64,000 nt of DNA, taken from Halorubrum aquaticum. Lineage in GTDB: Archaea; Halobacteriota; Halobacteria; Halobacteriales; Haloferacaceae. The stretch's first letter is position 1. Each line of letters starts with the position of its first letter. Below, piece after piece: positions 1 through 8,777 of the stretch. The position numbers and the translations under genes are program-made. The notes under the pieces were generated by a model that did not search any database, was not told where the DNA came from, and was given only the letters and a program-made list of their open reading frames with translations. The stretch covers positions 1 to 64,000 of the forward strand of contig NZ_FOPZ01000008.1 of the NCBI RefSeq assembly GCF_900113615.1, read 5' to 3'.

Positions 1-59
1 CTCCCTTCCGTGCCGGACGGTTAGTCGGTTTCGGGTCGACCTCGGTGCGACCGCGAGCG

Positions 60-395
60 CGAAACGGGAAGCACGTCCAACGACCGCGATCTCGACTATA
101 TGTCGTTCCGAGGCGAAGAACACGTCTAAATCCCCCGGCCGTAGGGCTCGCACGGCTCCCCCGTTGCGTCCCACCCGATCACACAGCCCCGCACCTCACG
201 CCTCCCCACCTCACGCCTCCCCACCTCACGCCTCCCCACCTCACGCCTCCCCACCTCACGCCTCCCCACCTCACGCCTCCCCACCTCACGCCTCCCCAGC
301 CTCGCGATTCGCGCTCTCCGAGCGCTCATCGCGTCCCTCGCGTTCCGTCTCGCGAGCCTTCGGCTCGCTCGCGGGAGCGCGCCACCACACTCGAT
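60..395 (-). repeat. Dispersed composite repeat, copy A (reverse orientation)
   Basis: Noncoding stretch filling the first 460 bases. Read on the minus strand it begins with a GGTGGCGCGC-like box, then hairpin I (352-368, stem GCGAGCC/GGCTCGC), hairpin II (311-325, stem GCGCTC/GAGCGC), a core box (182-305) and two copies of a terminal box around TTTAGACGTGTTCTTCGC (105-137) and TTGGACGTGCTTCCCG (62-82). The same order of boxes occurs at 33962-34320, and the terminal boxes also at 30651-30735. Copy A lacks the two later hairpins. Overlapping reading frames here are Pro/Thr/His-rich artefacts of the repeat. No transposase is present. Confidence 0.75.
193..297. repeat. Seven perfect 15-bp tandem repeats
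   Basis: Seven head-to-tail copies of ACCTCACGCCTCCCC. The unit occurs once, in the opposite orientation, in the core box of the related element at 34032-34065, so this array looks like an amplification of one unit inside copy A. There are no spacers, so it is not a CRISPR array. Array length may vary between strains (inference). Confidence 0.95.
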
Positions 396-462
396 CGAAC
401 GAGCGGAGCGACGGCCGATCGCCACGCCTACCTTTAGGTCGCCCGGCGTCGTACCGCCGCAC

Positions 463-1203
463 ATGGCGCGAATATCCGTTCTCGACGAGGAGGTGTCGCT
501 CTCGGAACCGACCCTGGTCGAGGGGTTCCCGGGCGTCGGGCTCGTCGGCAAGATCGCGACCGACCACATGATCGACGAACACGGGATGGTCCACTACGCG
601 AACGTCCACTGCGACGGGCTCCCGCCGGTCGCCGTCTACCTGGAGTCGGACTCGGCGGCGACGACGCCGGTGCGGCTGTACGCGGACCCGGAACGCGACC
701 TCGTCGCGCTGCGCAGCGACGTGCCGGTCCACCCGAGCGCCGCCGCCGAGGTCGCGAACTGCCTCGACGGCTGGCTCGACGAGACCGGAACCTTCCCCGT
801 GTTCCTCTCGGGGCTCGGCCGCGAGAAGGACGAGGATCCGCCGTCGCTGTACGGGATCGCGACCGGCGACGGCGGCGAAGCGCTGGCGCGCGCGGAGGTA
901 TCGGACCCGCCCGAGTCGGGGCTCGTCTCCGGGCCGACCGGCGCGATGCTCGCGGCGTCGTTGGAGCGGGACCGCGACGCGGTCGGGCTGATCGTGGAGT
1001 CCGACCCGCAGTTCCCCGACCCCGAGGCCGCACGGGTCCTCATCCGCGACGGGATCGACCCCGTCGCCGGGACGGAGACGCCGACCGACGGCCTCGTCGA
1101 CCAGGCGACGGAGATCCGCGACGCGAAACGACAGCTCGCCGAGCAAATGCGGCAGGCGACCGAGGAGAGCACGCAGGCGGAGCCGTTGAAGATGTTCCAG
1201 TAG
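463..1203 (+). CDS. PAC2 family protein (proteasome assembly chaperone-like)
   Basis: A 246-residue protein of the archaeal PAC2 family, whose eukaryotic relatives help assemble the 20S proteasome; the archaeal role is not firmly set. The N-terminal VEGFPGVGLVGKIATDHMI stretch (about residues 19-37) is the family's glycine-rich signature, and a later GPTGAML segment also fits. The C-terminus (about 205-246) is a charged, probably helical tail. The ATG follows a TATA-like CTTTAGGTC at 430-438 by about 30 bases, which suits a leaderless transcript. It is convergent with menF, with two bases between the stops. Confidence 0.85.
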   Translation: MARISVLDEEVSLSEPTLVEGFPGVGLVGKIATDHMIDEHGMVHYANVHCDGLPPVAVYLESDSAATTPVRLYADPERDLVALRSDVPVHPSAAAEVANCLDGWLDETGTFPVFLSGLGREKDEDPPSLYGIATGDGGEALARAEVSDPPESGLVSGPTGAMLAASLERDRDAVGLIVESDPQFPDPEAARVLIRDGIDPVAGTETPTDGLVDQATEIRDAKRQLAEQMRQATEESTQAEPLKMFQ

Positions 1204-1205
1204 CG

Positions 1206-2564
1206 CTATCGTTCGATCGACTCCGCCGCAGGGCCGGCCTCCAGTTCGTCGAGGATCGGCCGGTACTTGAGCTGGATCTCGTCCCACTCGCGGTCGGGGT
1301 CGGAGTCGCCGACGAGGCCGACGCCGGCGAAGAGGGTCGCCCGCCGCGGGCTCGCGACCGCGGAGCGGATCGCGACCGCGAACGCGCCGTTGCCGGCGGC
1401 GTCGATCCAGCCGACGGGAGCGGCGTACCACCCTCGGTCGAACGGCTCCGTCTCGTGGATCGTCTCGAGGGCGCGATCGGGCGGGAGGCCGCCGACCGCC
1501 GGCGTCGGGTGGAGCGCCTCGACGAGCTCGAGCACGTGCCGGTCCGCGTCCAGCTCCGCGGTGATCGGCGTGTGGAGGTGTTGGACCGTCGCGAGCCGCC
1601 GGACGCGACGGTCGCCCGCGGCGATCGACGCGGCGTACGGCTCCAGTTGCTCGCGCACCGTCTCGGCGACGAGCTCGTGCTCGTGGACGTTCTTCGCGTC
1701 GCCGAGCAGCTCCTCGGCGAGCCACTCGTCCTCCGCGGGCGTCTCGCCCCGGCCGGTCGTCCCGGCGAGCGCGTCGGTCTCGACGGTTCGGCCGCGAAGC
1801 GAGACGAGCCGTTCGGGCGTCGCCCCGAAGAAGACGCTTCCGCCGTCGTCGGGCTCGAAACAGTAGCGGTGGCAGTCGGGATACTTCGCGGCGAGCCGTT
1901 CGAGGGTCGCCGCTCGGGGGAACTCGTTCTCGAGGTCCGCCTCGAGCGCCTGCGCGAGCACCACCTTCCGCAGTTCGCCGCCGTCGATCCGCTCGAGCGC
2001 GGCGGCGACGCTCTCGCGCCAGGCCTCCCGGCTCGTCGTCCGCCGCTTCCCGCGGATCCCCGGCCGGTCGGGTCGCGGACCGTCGCTCGAGCGTCCCGCC
2101 AGTCGCTCGACCTCGCGGTCCAGGCGTCGCTCGACCGCCGCCGGCGACGCGTCGGATCCCGCGTCCGTCACCGTGAGCCAGGTCCCGTTGTCGGCGAACG
2201 TGACCTGGACGCGGGGCAGGACGAACCGCGCCTCCGGAAACGGCTTCCACGGGTCGCCGGCGCAGGCTCCCTCGTGGAAGGCGAACCCGCCGAACACGCG
2301 CGGCCGAGCCGCCTCCGTTCCGGCGTGGACGTCGCCGGAGTCGAACAGGTCGTCGGTCGCCTCGCGGATCGCGGCGAATCGATCGGTCCCGCTCGCGGCC
2401 AGCGTCGCGGCCGCGCCGCCGGCCAGGACGAGCGCGTCGTCGGGGGCGCTCCAGACCGTCCGCGGCGTCGGGAGCGCGTCGAACGCCGTCGCGAACGCGG
2501 GCGACTCGACCGCGGTCGTGCGGCTAACGAGCGTCGGCGACGACGTCGAACGCGCCGGTTCCAT
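1206..2564 (-). CDS. menF: Isochorismate synthase
   Basis: A chorismate-binding enzyme (452 residues) that converts chorismate to isochorismate, the first committed step of menaquinone synthesis. Family motifs include LRKVVLAQALE, FFGATPERLVSL, DALAGTTGRG near the middle, KNVHEHELV with the catalytic Glu region, and LHPTPAVGGLPPDRAL and GWYAAPVGWIDAAGNGAFAVA near the C-terminus. The Met at 2564 was chosen because the protein upstream of it (a further 36 codons) is not family-like and a TTAAG box lies just upstream. The other men genes are not adjacent except a possible menE at 8778. Confidence 0.9.
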   Translation of the reverse strand: MEPARSTSSPTLVSRTTAVESPAFATAFDALPTPRTVWSAPDDALVLAGGAAATLAASGTDRFAAIREATDDLFDSGDVHAGTEAARPRVFGGFAFHEGACAGDPWKPFPEARFVLPRVQVTFADNGTWLTVTDAGSDASPAAVERRLDREVERLAGRSSDGPRPDRPGIRGKRRTTSREAWRESVAAALERIDGGELRKVVLAQALEADLENEFPRAATLERLAAKYPDCHRYCFEPDDGGSVFFGATPERLVSLRGRTVETDALAGTTGRGETPAEDEWLAEELLGDAKNVHEHELVAETVREQLEPYAASIAAGDRRVRRLATVQHLHTPITAELDADRHVLELVEALHPTPAVGGLPPDRALETIHETEPFDRGWYAAPVGWIDAAGNGAFAVAIRSAVASPRRATLFAGVGLVGDSDPDREWDEIQLKYRPILDELEAGPAAESIER

Positions 2565-2690
2565 TGAAACGAGTTCGGGACCGGAGGCTCTTAAGCGTGT
2601 CAACTCCCCCCGCGTCCGGGAGGTCAAAAGGAGCGGGTCGTCGTCGAGCCGCGCTCGGTCGGCGGCGACCACGGTGTACCGCTCGCCGAC

Positions 2691-3302
2691 CTAGCTGTAC
2701 CGCTCCTCGTTCCACGGGTTCGCGGTGTCGCTGTAGCCGCGCTTCTCCCAGTAGCCCAGCTCGCGCTCGGTCAGGAACTCGATGCCGGAGACCCACTTCG
2801 CCCCCTTGTAGGCGTACTTGTGGGGCGTGACGACGCGGAGCGGCCCGCCGTGGTCCGGCGGGAGGTCCTCGCCGTCGTAGCCGTACGCGAGGAGGACGCC
2901 GTCGCGAGTACACTCCGACAGCGGGAGGTCCGTCGTGTAGCCGTCGAGCGCGTGGAACATGACGTGTTTCGCGTCCGCGTGGACGTCCGCGCGCTCCGCG
3001 ATCTCGGCGAACTCGACCCCGGTGAACTCGCAGTCGAACTTGCTCCAGCCGGTGACGCAGTGGAAGTCCTGTCGCTGGGTGACCGCGGGGAGTCGCTTGA
3101 AGCCCTCGAGCGACAACGAGAGCGGGTCGTCGACGGCACCCCAGACCTCGAAGGTCTCGTCGGGTCCCCACGAGGGGGTACCGCTCTTCGAGAGCACCGG
3201 GAACCGGTCCGTCTCCCGCTGTCCCGGCGGGAGTCGATCGTCGCCGTACTCGCGGTAGAGGCCGGTGAGGTCCTCGACCCCGTCCGTCCGTGTCTCGGTC
3301 AT
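2691..3302 (-). CDS. Sulfite oxidase-like molybdopterin-dependent oxidoreductase
   Basis: A 203-residue protein of the oxidoreductase molybdopterin-binding (sulfite oxidase/YedY-like) fold. Cys82 in DFHCVTGWSKFDC is the expected molybdenum ligand; GGPLRVVTPHKYAYKGAKW is a typical later segment. There is no Tat or Sec signal and no heme domain, so it is probably cytoplasmic with an unknown substrate. The start at Met 3302 gives the normal family length. The 45 codons before it lie in an AT-richer promoter region shared with the divergent gene at 3492. Confidence 0.88.
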   Translation of the reverse strand: MTETRTDGVEDLTGLYREYGDDRLPPGQRETDRFPVLSKSGTPSWGPDETFEVWGAVDDPLSLSLEGFKRLPAVTQRQDFHCVTGWSKFDCEFTGVEFAEIAERADVHADAKHVMFHALDGYTTDLPLSECTRDGVLLAYGYDGEDLPPDHGGPLRVVTPHKYAYKGAKWVSGIEFLTERELGYWEKRGYSDTANPWNEERYS

Positions 3303-3455
3303 ACTCCGGATACGGGCTCGGGAAACGTATGGGTACCGTTCCGGCCGCCGTCGAAGCGCCGTTTCGGAAACACCGCACCGATGATGTGTGATACGAAAAT
3401 ATCGTTTCGAAAGCAAACAGATCGAGTTTCGGATCACCCGAGTTTCGACGCTACA

Positions 3456-3463
3456 TTTATATA
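3456..3463 (+). promoter_or_regulatory. TATA box of the ribbon-helix-helix gene
   Basis: TTTATATA about 30 bases upstream of the ATG at 3492, in a locally AT-rich gap between divergent genes. The spacing is that of a haloarchaeal promoter with a short or no leader. Confidence 0.6.
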
Positions 3464-3491
3464 CACTATCCTGTTAGACGCGGCCAAGAGA

Positions 3492-3707
3492 ATGCCACGG
3501 GTGAAGATAACCGTCCCGGAACACTTGGAGATGCAGATCACACAGATGGTGGAACAGGGTGAGTTCCTCAACCGCGAGGAGGCCGTCGAGGAGCTCCTCT
3601 CGACCGGGATCAAGGCGTACAAGACCAGCGGACCCATGGAGGACGACGACTCCGGCGGGTTCGAGGACGAGGGGATGATGGGCCACGAGGACGAGTACGT
3701 CTTCTGA
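3492..3707 (+). CDS. Small CopG/ribbon-helix-helix-like protein
   Basis: A 71-residue protein. The first 45 residues (PRVKITVPEHLEMQITQMVE, then FLNREEAVEELLSTGI) have the strand-helix-helix pattern of ribbon-helix-helix DNA-binding proteins. The tail is very acidic with Gly and Met and ends in EDEYVF. The ATG is placed by the TATA box at 3456. It is probably a small DNA-binding regulator; its target is unknown. A longer in-frame reading that runs back through the neighbouring gene is a GC artefact. Confidence 0.8.
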   Translation: MPRVKITVPEHLEMQITQMVEQGEFLNREEAVEELLSTGIKAYKTSGPMEDDDSGGFEDEGMMGHEDEYVF

Positions 3708-3804
3708 ACGTCGCCGCCGCGCCGGTCGATTCCCGGTTCGGTCGCCGAACCGTGCGTAACACCCGCAACAACGCTTAAACAACCTCGGACACGTATTCGC
3801 CAGT

Positions 3805-4083
3805 ATGCACAAGGACGAACTGTTAGAGCTCCACGAACAGATGGTGACGATCATGGAACACTTCAGGGCACAGGAGACCGTCGACGAGGGGCTCTTCGAC
3901 CCGTACGACGAACTCGACGTCGACCCCTCACACGTCCACAAGTCCAAGAGCGAGCACAAACACGCCGTCTTCGTGCTCGGGAACGCGCTGGCGAACGCGA
4001 TGAGCGAGGACGAGTTCTCGCCCGCGGGCCGGGTCGGCAAGCGGATGAAGGAACTCGCCGACGACGCCGAGAACAAGATCTGA
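3805..4083 (+). CDS. UPF0058 family protein
   Basis: A 92-residue helical protein matching the archaeal UPF0058 family, of unknown function. Signature segments are MHKDELLELHEQMVTIMEHF at the N-terminus, HVHKSKSEHKHAVFVLG in the middle and EFSPAGRVGKRMKELADD near the end. A TTAAAC box at 3775-3780 lies about 27 bases upstream, consistent with leaderless transcription. It is monocistronic by spacing. Confidence 0.9.
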   Translation: MHKDELLELHEQMVTIMEHFRAQETVDEGLFDPYDELDVDPSHVHKSKSEHKHAVFVLGNALANAMSEDEFSPAGRVGKRMKELADDAENKI

Positions 4084-4160
4084 GGTCCCACGTCGGCTCC
4101 GCTCCACGGCCACCGCGTCGACCCGCGAATTGATATGCGATCAGTCGCTGTAGTGGGTGT

Positions 4161-5927
4161 ATGGCCCTCGAGGCGTTGCCGGCGGACGCCGTTCACCTGC
4201 TGATCGCGGGTGCGGCGGCGGCCGTCGCGCTCGCGGCGGTGTACGCCTCGGATCGACCCGCCGGGGCGTGGGGACGGCGGCTCCGCTCGCGGCTGCTTCT
4301 GGGCGTTCCGTGGGGAACCCTCCTCGCCGTCGGCTTCGTGATCGGCGTCTACCTCCTCGTACAGAGCGGGATCGAGAACCCGAACCGTCCGGTCGTGATC
4401 CCGTTTCGCGCGTGGTCGTACCTCTATCCCGAGGGGATGCTCTGGGCGGGCTTCTCACACGCGAGCCGGGGGCATATCACCGGCAACCTGCTTTCGACGC
4501 TCGTCGCCGGGACGCTCGCGGAGTACGCGTACGGGCACTTCCCGCGCGAGCGCGGGAGCGAGACGTTCGGATCGCTCCGGAGGAACCCGTACGTCCGGGC
4601 GTTCTGTGTCGTCCCCGGCGCGATCCTCGCTTTCGGAGTGGTCTCGTCGCTCCTCGCGCTCGGGCCGGTGATCGGCTTCTCGGGCGTCGTCTTCGCGCTG
4701 TGGGGGTTCGCGCTCGTCCACTACCCGGTCGGAACGATCGCCTCGTTGACGGCCGCGACGCTCGCGAGCGTCGTCTACGAGACGGTGCGAACGCCGGTGG
4801 AGATCGCGGAGGCGACCCCCTCGTTCGGCCCGCCGAGCTGGGCGAACATCGCGATCCAGGGACACGCGCTCGGGCTGATCGCCGGCGTGCTCGTCGGTGC
4901 CTGGCTCCTCCGACGGCGGTCCCGGAGACGGGCCTCGAAAGGCGATGCCTCGGGCGGACGCGTGAGTGGGCACCTTCCGAGGGGACGGTCCGGCCCGTCG
5001 TCCACGTCGGCGCTCGTCGTCTTCGCAGCCGTGCTGCTCTTCGGTGCGTCGCGTCGCTTGTGGGCGGTTTACTGGTATCTGGGCAACGCCCGGTACGAGC
5101 TGTACCGCGCGCTGGGGCTCGCCGGGGTCCTCGCGCTCGCCGCGATCGTCGCGGTCGCGGTCGCGGGGCGCGAGGAACCGCTCCGGCCGACGCTCGCGGT
5201 CCCGGAGCCGCGAACGATCCGCGGGAGCGTCGCGTCGGCGACGCCGGCGGCGGTAGGGTTGCTGTGTCTCCTCGCCGCCTTCGCGGCCGTGGCCGGCCCC
5301 GCGGTCGTCCCCAACCTCGTCACGGTCGGCGAGGGGGACCTCCCGGGCGACCCGGTCGAGGTGGAGGGGTACCAGGTGACCTACGCGGAGGACGTCGAGG
5401 ACCGGACGGTGAGCGCGATCGACATCGAGGCGTTCGGTCGCTCCACGTCGGTGCGGACTTCGGGGGTGATCGTCGCGAACCCGGACCGGGAGATCTGGAC
5501 CACGGCGGTCTCGAAGGGGAACCTCGCCTTCTGGGGCTACCGCGCCGTCGACGTGGGCGGGACGGGCTGGCGCGAGACGGTCTGGGTACAGCGCACCGGG
5601 TGGGTCGCCGTCGGCGGGAACGCCACCTACCGCGTCGACGCGGTCCGCGAGGAGAACCGGTCGACGCTGTTCGTGAGCGACGCGGCCGACGCGGAACCGC
5701 GTCTCGACGGCCGGAACGTCACGGTCGCGGCCGTCGAGGGCGGGTTCGAGCTCCGCGTCGCTCACGGGGGGACGAACGAGACCGCGCCGATCCCGCCGGG
5801 CAACGAGTCGGTGACGCTCCGCGGTGTCGAGTTCGTCCGCGAAGAGGAGGCGATCTACGCCGAGCGCGGCGACTCGCGAGTCCGAGTCGCCGACCGGGAG
5901 CGGTACGAGGGGCGCGAGCGGAGTTGA
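4161..5927 (+). CDS. Rhomboid family intramembrane serine protease with large C-terminal extension
   Basis: A 588-residue membrane protein. The N-terminal half is a rhomboid: H105-ITG-N109, the GFSG motif with catalytic Ser174 and the QGHALG helix with catalytic His235 are all present, so it should be active on transmembrane helices. Unusually, after about residue 255 there follow three further hydrophobic segments (about 275-345 and 370-395) and a roughly 190-residue domain rich in beta-strand-like sequence, probably exported (for example VEVEGYQVTYAEDVEDRTVS). The extension may present or recognise substrates (inference). A TATA-like element lies near 4128-4139. Confidence 0.85.
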   Translation: MALEALPADAVHLLIAGAAAAVALAAVYASDRPAGAWGRRLRSRLLLGVPWGTLLAVGFVIGVYLLVQSGIENPNRPVVIPFRAWSYLYPEGMLWAGFSHASRGHITGNLLSTLVAGTLAEYAYGHFPRERGSETFGSLRRNPYVRAFCVVPGAILAFGVVSSLLALGPVIGFSGVVFALWGFALVHYPVGTIASLTAATLASVVYETVRTPVEIAEATPSFGPPSWANIAIQGHALGLIAGVLVGAWLLRRRSRRRASKGDASGGRVSGHLPRGRSGPSSTSALVVFAAVLLFGASRRLWAVYWYLGNARYELYRALGLAGVLALAAIVAVAVAGREEPLRPTLAVPEPRTIRGSVASATPAAVGLLCLLAAFAAVAGPAVVPNLVTVGEGDLPGDPVEVEGYQVTYAEDVEDRTVSAIDIEAFGRSTSVRTSGVIVANPDREIWTTAVSKGNLAFWGYRAVDVGGTGWRETVWVQRTGWVAVGGNATYRVDAVREENRSTLFVSDAADAEPRLDGRNVTVAAVEGGFELRVAHGGTNETAPIPPGNESVTLRGVEFVREEEAIYAERGDSRVRVADRERYEGRERS

Positions 5928-5958
5928 GGGCGGGTGGAGAGGTCGACGAGAGGGGCGT

Positions 5959-6582
5959 TCAATCCCACTCGATCCGGTACACCTCGACGTCGAGTTCGCG
6001 GGACGTCTCGGCGTGGTGGTCGAACTGGGCGTCGACGGCGAAGTCGGCGGCGAACGCGTGGGTCACCTCGCCGCCGTTGTCGGCGGCGAACGCCTCGAGG
6101 AACTCGCGGCTCCCGGCGTTGTGGACGGAATAGGAGACGCTCGCGAGGTCGCTCGCGGTCGCGAGGAACGACCGGTCCGCGTTGCGGTTGCCGTCCTGCG
6201 CCCCGAACGGCGGGTTCATCACGACGGTGACCGGTTCCGTGAAGTCAACCGGCGGTCGCGTCGCGTCCCCCTGTATCCAGTGGACCGGGGCGCTCGCGGC
6301 GACCCGACGCTCGTTGCCCCGTGCGGTGGCCAACGCGGTGCGGTCGAGTTCGACGCCGACGACGCGCGCGGGACCGCGGAGCGCGGCCGCAAGCGCGAAC
6401 ATTCCCGTTCCGGCTCCGAGGTCGAGGACCGTCCGGCCGTCGACGTCTCCCTGGAGGTCGGCGAGGTGGACGACGTGGGCGGCGAGGTCGGGAGGGGTGG
6501 GGTACTGCTCGAGGGCCACGCGGGGGTTCTCGAACCCGGCGACGACGCCGAGTTTCGTCGCGAGCGAGCGCTTCGTCGCCAT
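5959..6582 (-). CDS. METTL5-like nucleic acid methyltransferase
   Basis: A 207-residue class I SAM-dependent methyltransferase. LDLGAGTGMFALA (about 54-66) is the SAM-binding motif I, and NPPFGAQ (123-129) is the N6-adenine type catalytic motif. The layout and N-terminal QYPTPPDLAAHVV segment match archaeal relatives of METTL5, which methylates small-subunit rRNA in eukaryotes; rRNA is therefore the likely substrate. The gene starts four bases after the stop of the upstream small gene at 6587, so the two are probably cotranscribed. Confidence 0.88.
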   Translation of the reverse strand: MATKRSLATKLGVVAGFENPRVALEQYPTPPDLAAHVVHLADLQGDVDGRTVLDLGAGTGMFALAAALRGPARVVGVELDRTALATARGNERRVAASAPVHWIQGDATRPPVDFTEPVTVVMNPPFGAQDGNRNADRSFLATASDLASVSYSVHNAGSREFLEAFAADNGGEVTHAFAADFAVDAQFDHHAETSRELDVEVYRIEWD

Positions 6583-6586
6583 GCGC

Positions 6587-7018
6587 TCAGGCGGCGGGGT
6601 GGTCGCCGTCGGCGTCGGTCGCGGCGTCGCCGACTCGAACGAACTCGACCCCCTCGCGACGGGCGCGCTCGGCGAGCGCCGACAGCGTCGGTTCGACGGC
6701 GTCGGCGTCCGCGACCTCGTCGAGCCGGACCTCGATCCGGCCGGCTCCGAGGAACGCGGCCGCGCGGACGAACCCGCGCAGCCGGTCCGCCTCCTCGCCC
6801 GTCGCGAGCGGACAGTCGTCCGCGAAGCAGGCGTCGACCGAAAGCGCCGCCGGGTGATATCCCCGCGCGGAGAGGCCGGACTTGAAGTCTCTGAGGTACT
6901 CGGGTGCGGTGCTCTCGAGGTCGGCCGCGTCGACGACGATCGGGTCTATCTCGGCCGGACGACAGCCGTCTATCGCCGCGTCGATCCCTCGTGGCTCCGT
7001 GGTGCTCATACGCGTCAT
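6587..7018 (-). CDS. Haloarchaeal hypothetical protein upstream of METTL5-like gene
   Basis: A 143-residue soluble protein without a family I can name. It has an alternating alpha/beta character, two cysteines in VDACFADDCPLATGEEADRL, and a C-terminal region ending in GDAATDADGDHPAA. It directly precedes the methyltransferase, suggesting a linked role in RNA modification (inference). The start is either 7018 (MTRMSTT) or 7009 (MSTT); a TATA-like TTGTATAAC lies about 20-28 bases upstream, so both are possible. Confidence 0.65.
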   Translation of the reverse strand: MTRMSTTEPRGIDAAIDGCRPAEIDPIVVDAADLESTAPEYLRDFKSGLSARGYHPAALSVDACFADDCPLATGEEADRLRGFVRAAAFLGAGRIEVRLDEVADADAVEPTLSALAERARREGVEFVRVGDAATDADGDHPAA

Positions 7019-7255
7019 AGTTTCTAGTTATACAAAAGCTTTGTTGAATGTCTAGTAGTAATAATACGGTCGCCGGCGGCGTCGGTCACGTTTCGTGTTC
7101 GGACGACGACGACGGAACCCGTCGTCCCGGCATCGGCACCGATTCGACACCGACGACGATCGGCGTTTTACGCGCATCAACGGGCGTGTGAGGCGTATCT
7201 TCTGGTTCCATCGGCATCGGGCGTTCGTGTTTTCTCTCCAACATCTGTGAAAAAG

Positions 7256-7263
7256 TCTTAAAT
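7256..7263 (+). promoter_or_regulatory. TATA box that fixes the TFB start
   Basis: CTTAAATA centred about 28 bases upstream of the ATG at 7288. An in-frame ATG at 7270 is too close to this box for a leaderless message, so 7288 is preferred. Confidence 0.6.
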
Positions 7264-7287
7264 ACGCCAATGACCAGAAACCTTATA

Positions 7288-8241
7288 ATGGAACGTCCGA
7301 GCCGGCAGCGCCAACGGGAGCGGGACACCGAGCGAGAATCGGACGAGGACGCGATCACCTGTCCCGAGTGTGACTCCGCCGAGATCGTCACCGACGCGGA
7401 CCAGGAACTGGTATGTGAGGACTGCGGGCTGGTCCTGGACGAACAGACGATCGACCGCGGTCCGGAGTGGCGGGCGTTCAACCACTCCGAGCGGCAGTCG
7501 AAGTCCCGGGTCGGCGCGCCGATCACGGAGACGATGCACGACAAGGGGCTGACGACCACGATCGACTGGAAGGACAAGGACGCGTACGGCCGGTCGCTCT
7601 CCTCGGAGAAGCGCTCGCAGATGCATCGGCTCCGGAAGTGGCAGGAGCGGATCCGGACGAAGGACGCGGGCGAGCGGAACCTCCAGTTCGCGCTCTCGGA
7701 GATCGACCGGATGGCGAGCGCCCTCGGCGTTCCCCGGTCGGTTCGCGAAGTGGCCTCCGTCATCTATCGGCGCGCGCTCTCGGAGGACCTCATCCGCGGG
7801 CGCTCCATCGAGGGCGTCTCCACCGCCGCCCTCTACGCCGCCTGCCGGCAGGAGGGGATCCCCCGCTCGCTCGACGAGGTCGCGGAGGTGTCCCGCGTCC
7901 CGCAAAAGGAGATCGGCCGGACGTATCGCTACATCTCCCAGGAGCTCGGCCTGGAGCTCAAGCCGGTCGATCCGAAACAGTTCGTCCCGCGGTTCGCCTC
8001 CTCGCTCGAACTCAGCGAGGAGGTCCAGTCGAAGGCGACCGAGATCATCGACGTCTCGGCCGAACAGGGGCTTCTCTCCGGGAAGTCACCGACCGGATTC
8101 GCCGCCGCCGCCATCTACGCCGCCTCGCTTCTGTGTAACGAGAAGAAGACTCAGCGTGAGGTCGCCGACGTCGCCCAGGTCACCGAGGTCACCATCCGAA
8201 ACCGCTATCAGGAGCAGATCGAGGCGATGGGCTTCCGCTAG
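7288..8241 (+). CDS. tfb: Transcription initiation factor TFB
   Basis: A 317-residue archaeal TFIIB homologue that recruits RNA polymerase to TBP-bound promoters. The N-terminal zinc ribbon uses C25-x2-C28 and C43-x2-C46. The B-finger/linker region follows with [15 protein letters not shown], and then two cyclin repeats (roughly 115-205 and 210-305), the second ending in the [23 protein letters not shown]. Haloarchaea carry several TFBs, and this one has all the standard parts. The start at 7288 is set by the upstream TATA box. An upstream AT-rich gap of 269 bases contains no other gene. Confidence 0.96.
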   Translation: MERPSRQRQRERDTERESDEDAITCPECDSAEIVTDADQELVCEDCGLVLDEQTIDRGPEWRAFNHSERQSKSRVGAPITETMHDKGLTTTIDWKDKDAYGRSLSSEKRSQMHRLRKWQERIRTKDAGERNLQFALSEIDRMASALGVPRSVREVASVIYRRALSEDLIRGRSIEGVSTAALYAACRQEGIPRSLDEVAEVSRVPQKEIGRTYRYISQELGLELKPVDPKQFVPRFASSLELSEEVQSKATEIIDVSAEQGLLSGKSPTGFAAAAIYAASLLCNEKKTQREVADVAQVTEVTIRNRYQEQIEAMGFR

Positions 8242-8312
8242 CCGGCCCGGACGGGGCGACCGTCGCCGGAGGATCGGGTTTTTAATCGACACCCGGCGTA
8301 GCGTCCGACGAG

Positions 8313-8747
8313 ATGTACGACGACATTCTGGTGCCGACCGACGGGAGCCCCGCCTCCGACGCCGCGATCGAACACGCGATCGATCTCGCGGAGCAGTACG
8401 GAGCCCGCCTCCACGCGCTCTACGTCGTCGACGGCTCCGCCTACTCGACGCTGGAGGCCGGATCGGAGATCGTCGTCGACGCGCTCGAATCGGAGGGCGA
8501 GGAGGCGACCGCACGCGTCGCCGACGCCGCGGCCGACGCGGGCGTCGAGGCGACGACGACGGTGAGCTCGGGAACCGCCTACCGATCGATCCGCGACTAC
8601 GTCGACGAACACGGGATCGACATGATCGTGATGGGTACACACGGCCGGAAGGGGCTCGACCGGTACCTGCTCGGGAGCGTGACAGAACGGGTGGTCCGGA
8701 CCGCCGACGTCCCGGTGTTGACCGTCCGACAGCCGAACGATGAGTGA
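8313..8747 (+). CDS. Universal stress protein (UspA family)
   Basis: A 144-residue single-domain Usp. ILVPTDGS at the N-terminus and G108-THGRKG with the later GS121-122 form the ATP-binding signature G-x2-G-x9-G(S/T), so this is the nucleotide-binding type. The role is probably stress-linked signalling or protection. A TTTTTAAT box at 8278-8285 lies about 30 bases before the ATG. The following ligase gene begins 30 bases after the stop and may be read through. Confidence 0.93.
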   Translation: MYDDILVPTDGSPASDAAIEHAIDLAEQYGARLHALYVVDGSAYSTLEAGSEIVVDALESEGEEATARVADAAADAGVEATTTVSSGTAYRSIRDYVDEHGIDMIVMGTHGRKGLDRYLLGSVTERVVRTADVPVLTVRQPNDE

Positions 8748-8777
8748 GTTCCGTCCCCGGCGGCCGCTCACTTGACC

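Noticed and set aside
193-297. Direct repeats suggesting a CRISPR array
   Set aside because: The seven 15-base units are adjacent with no spacers and no cas gene is present; they are a tandem amplification within a dispersed repeat.
286-2250. Long minus-strand open frame across PAC2 and menF
   Set aside because: Arg/Gly-rich translation, out of frame with menF and antisense to PAC2; a composition artefact.
7052-7270. 72-codon minus-strand frame before tfb
   Set aside because: Arg-rich, ends in a run of Tyr codons from an AT-rich stretch, and covers the tfb promoter.
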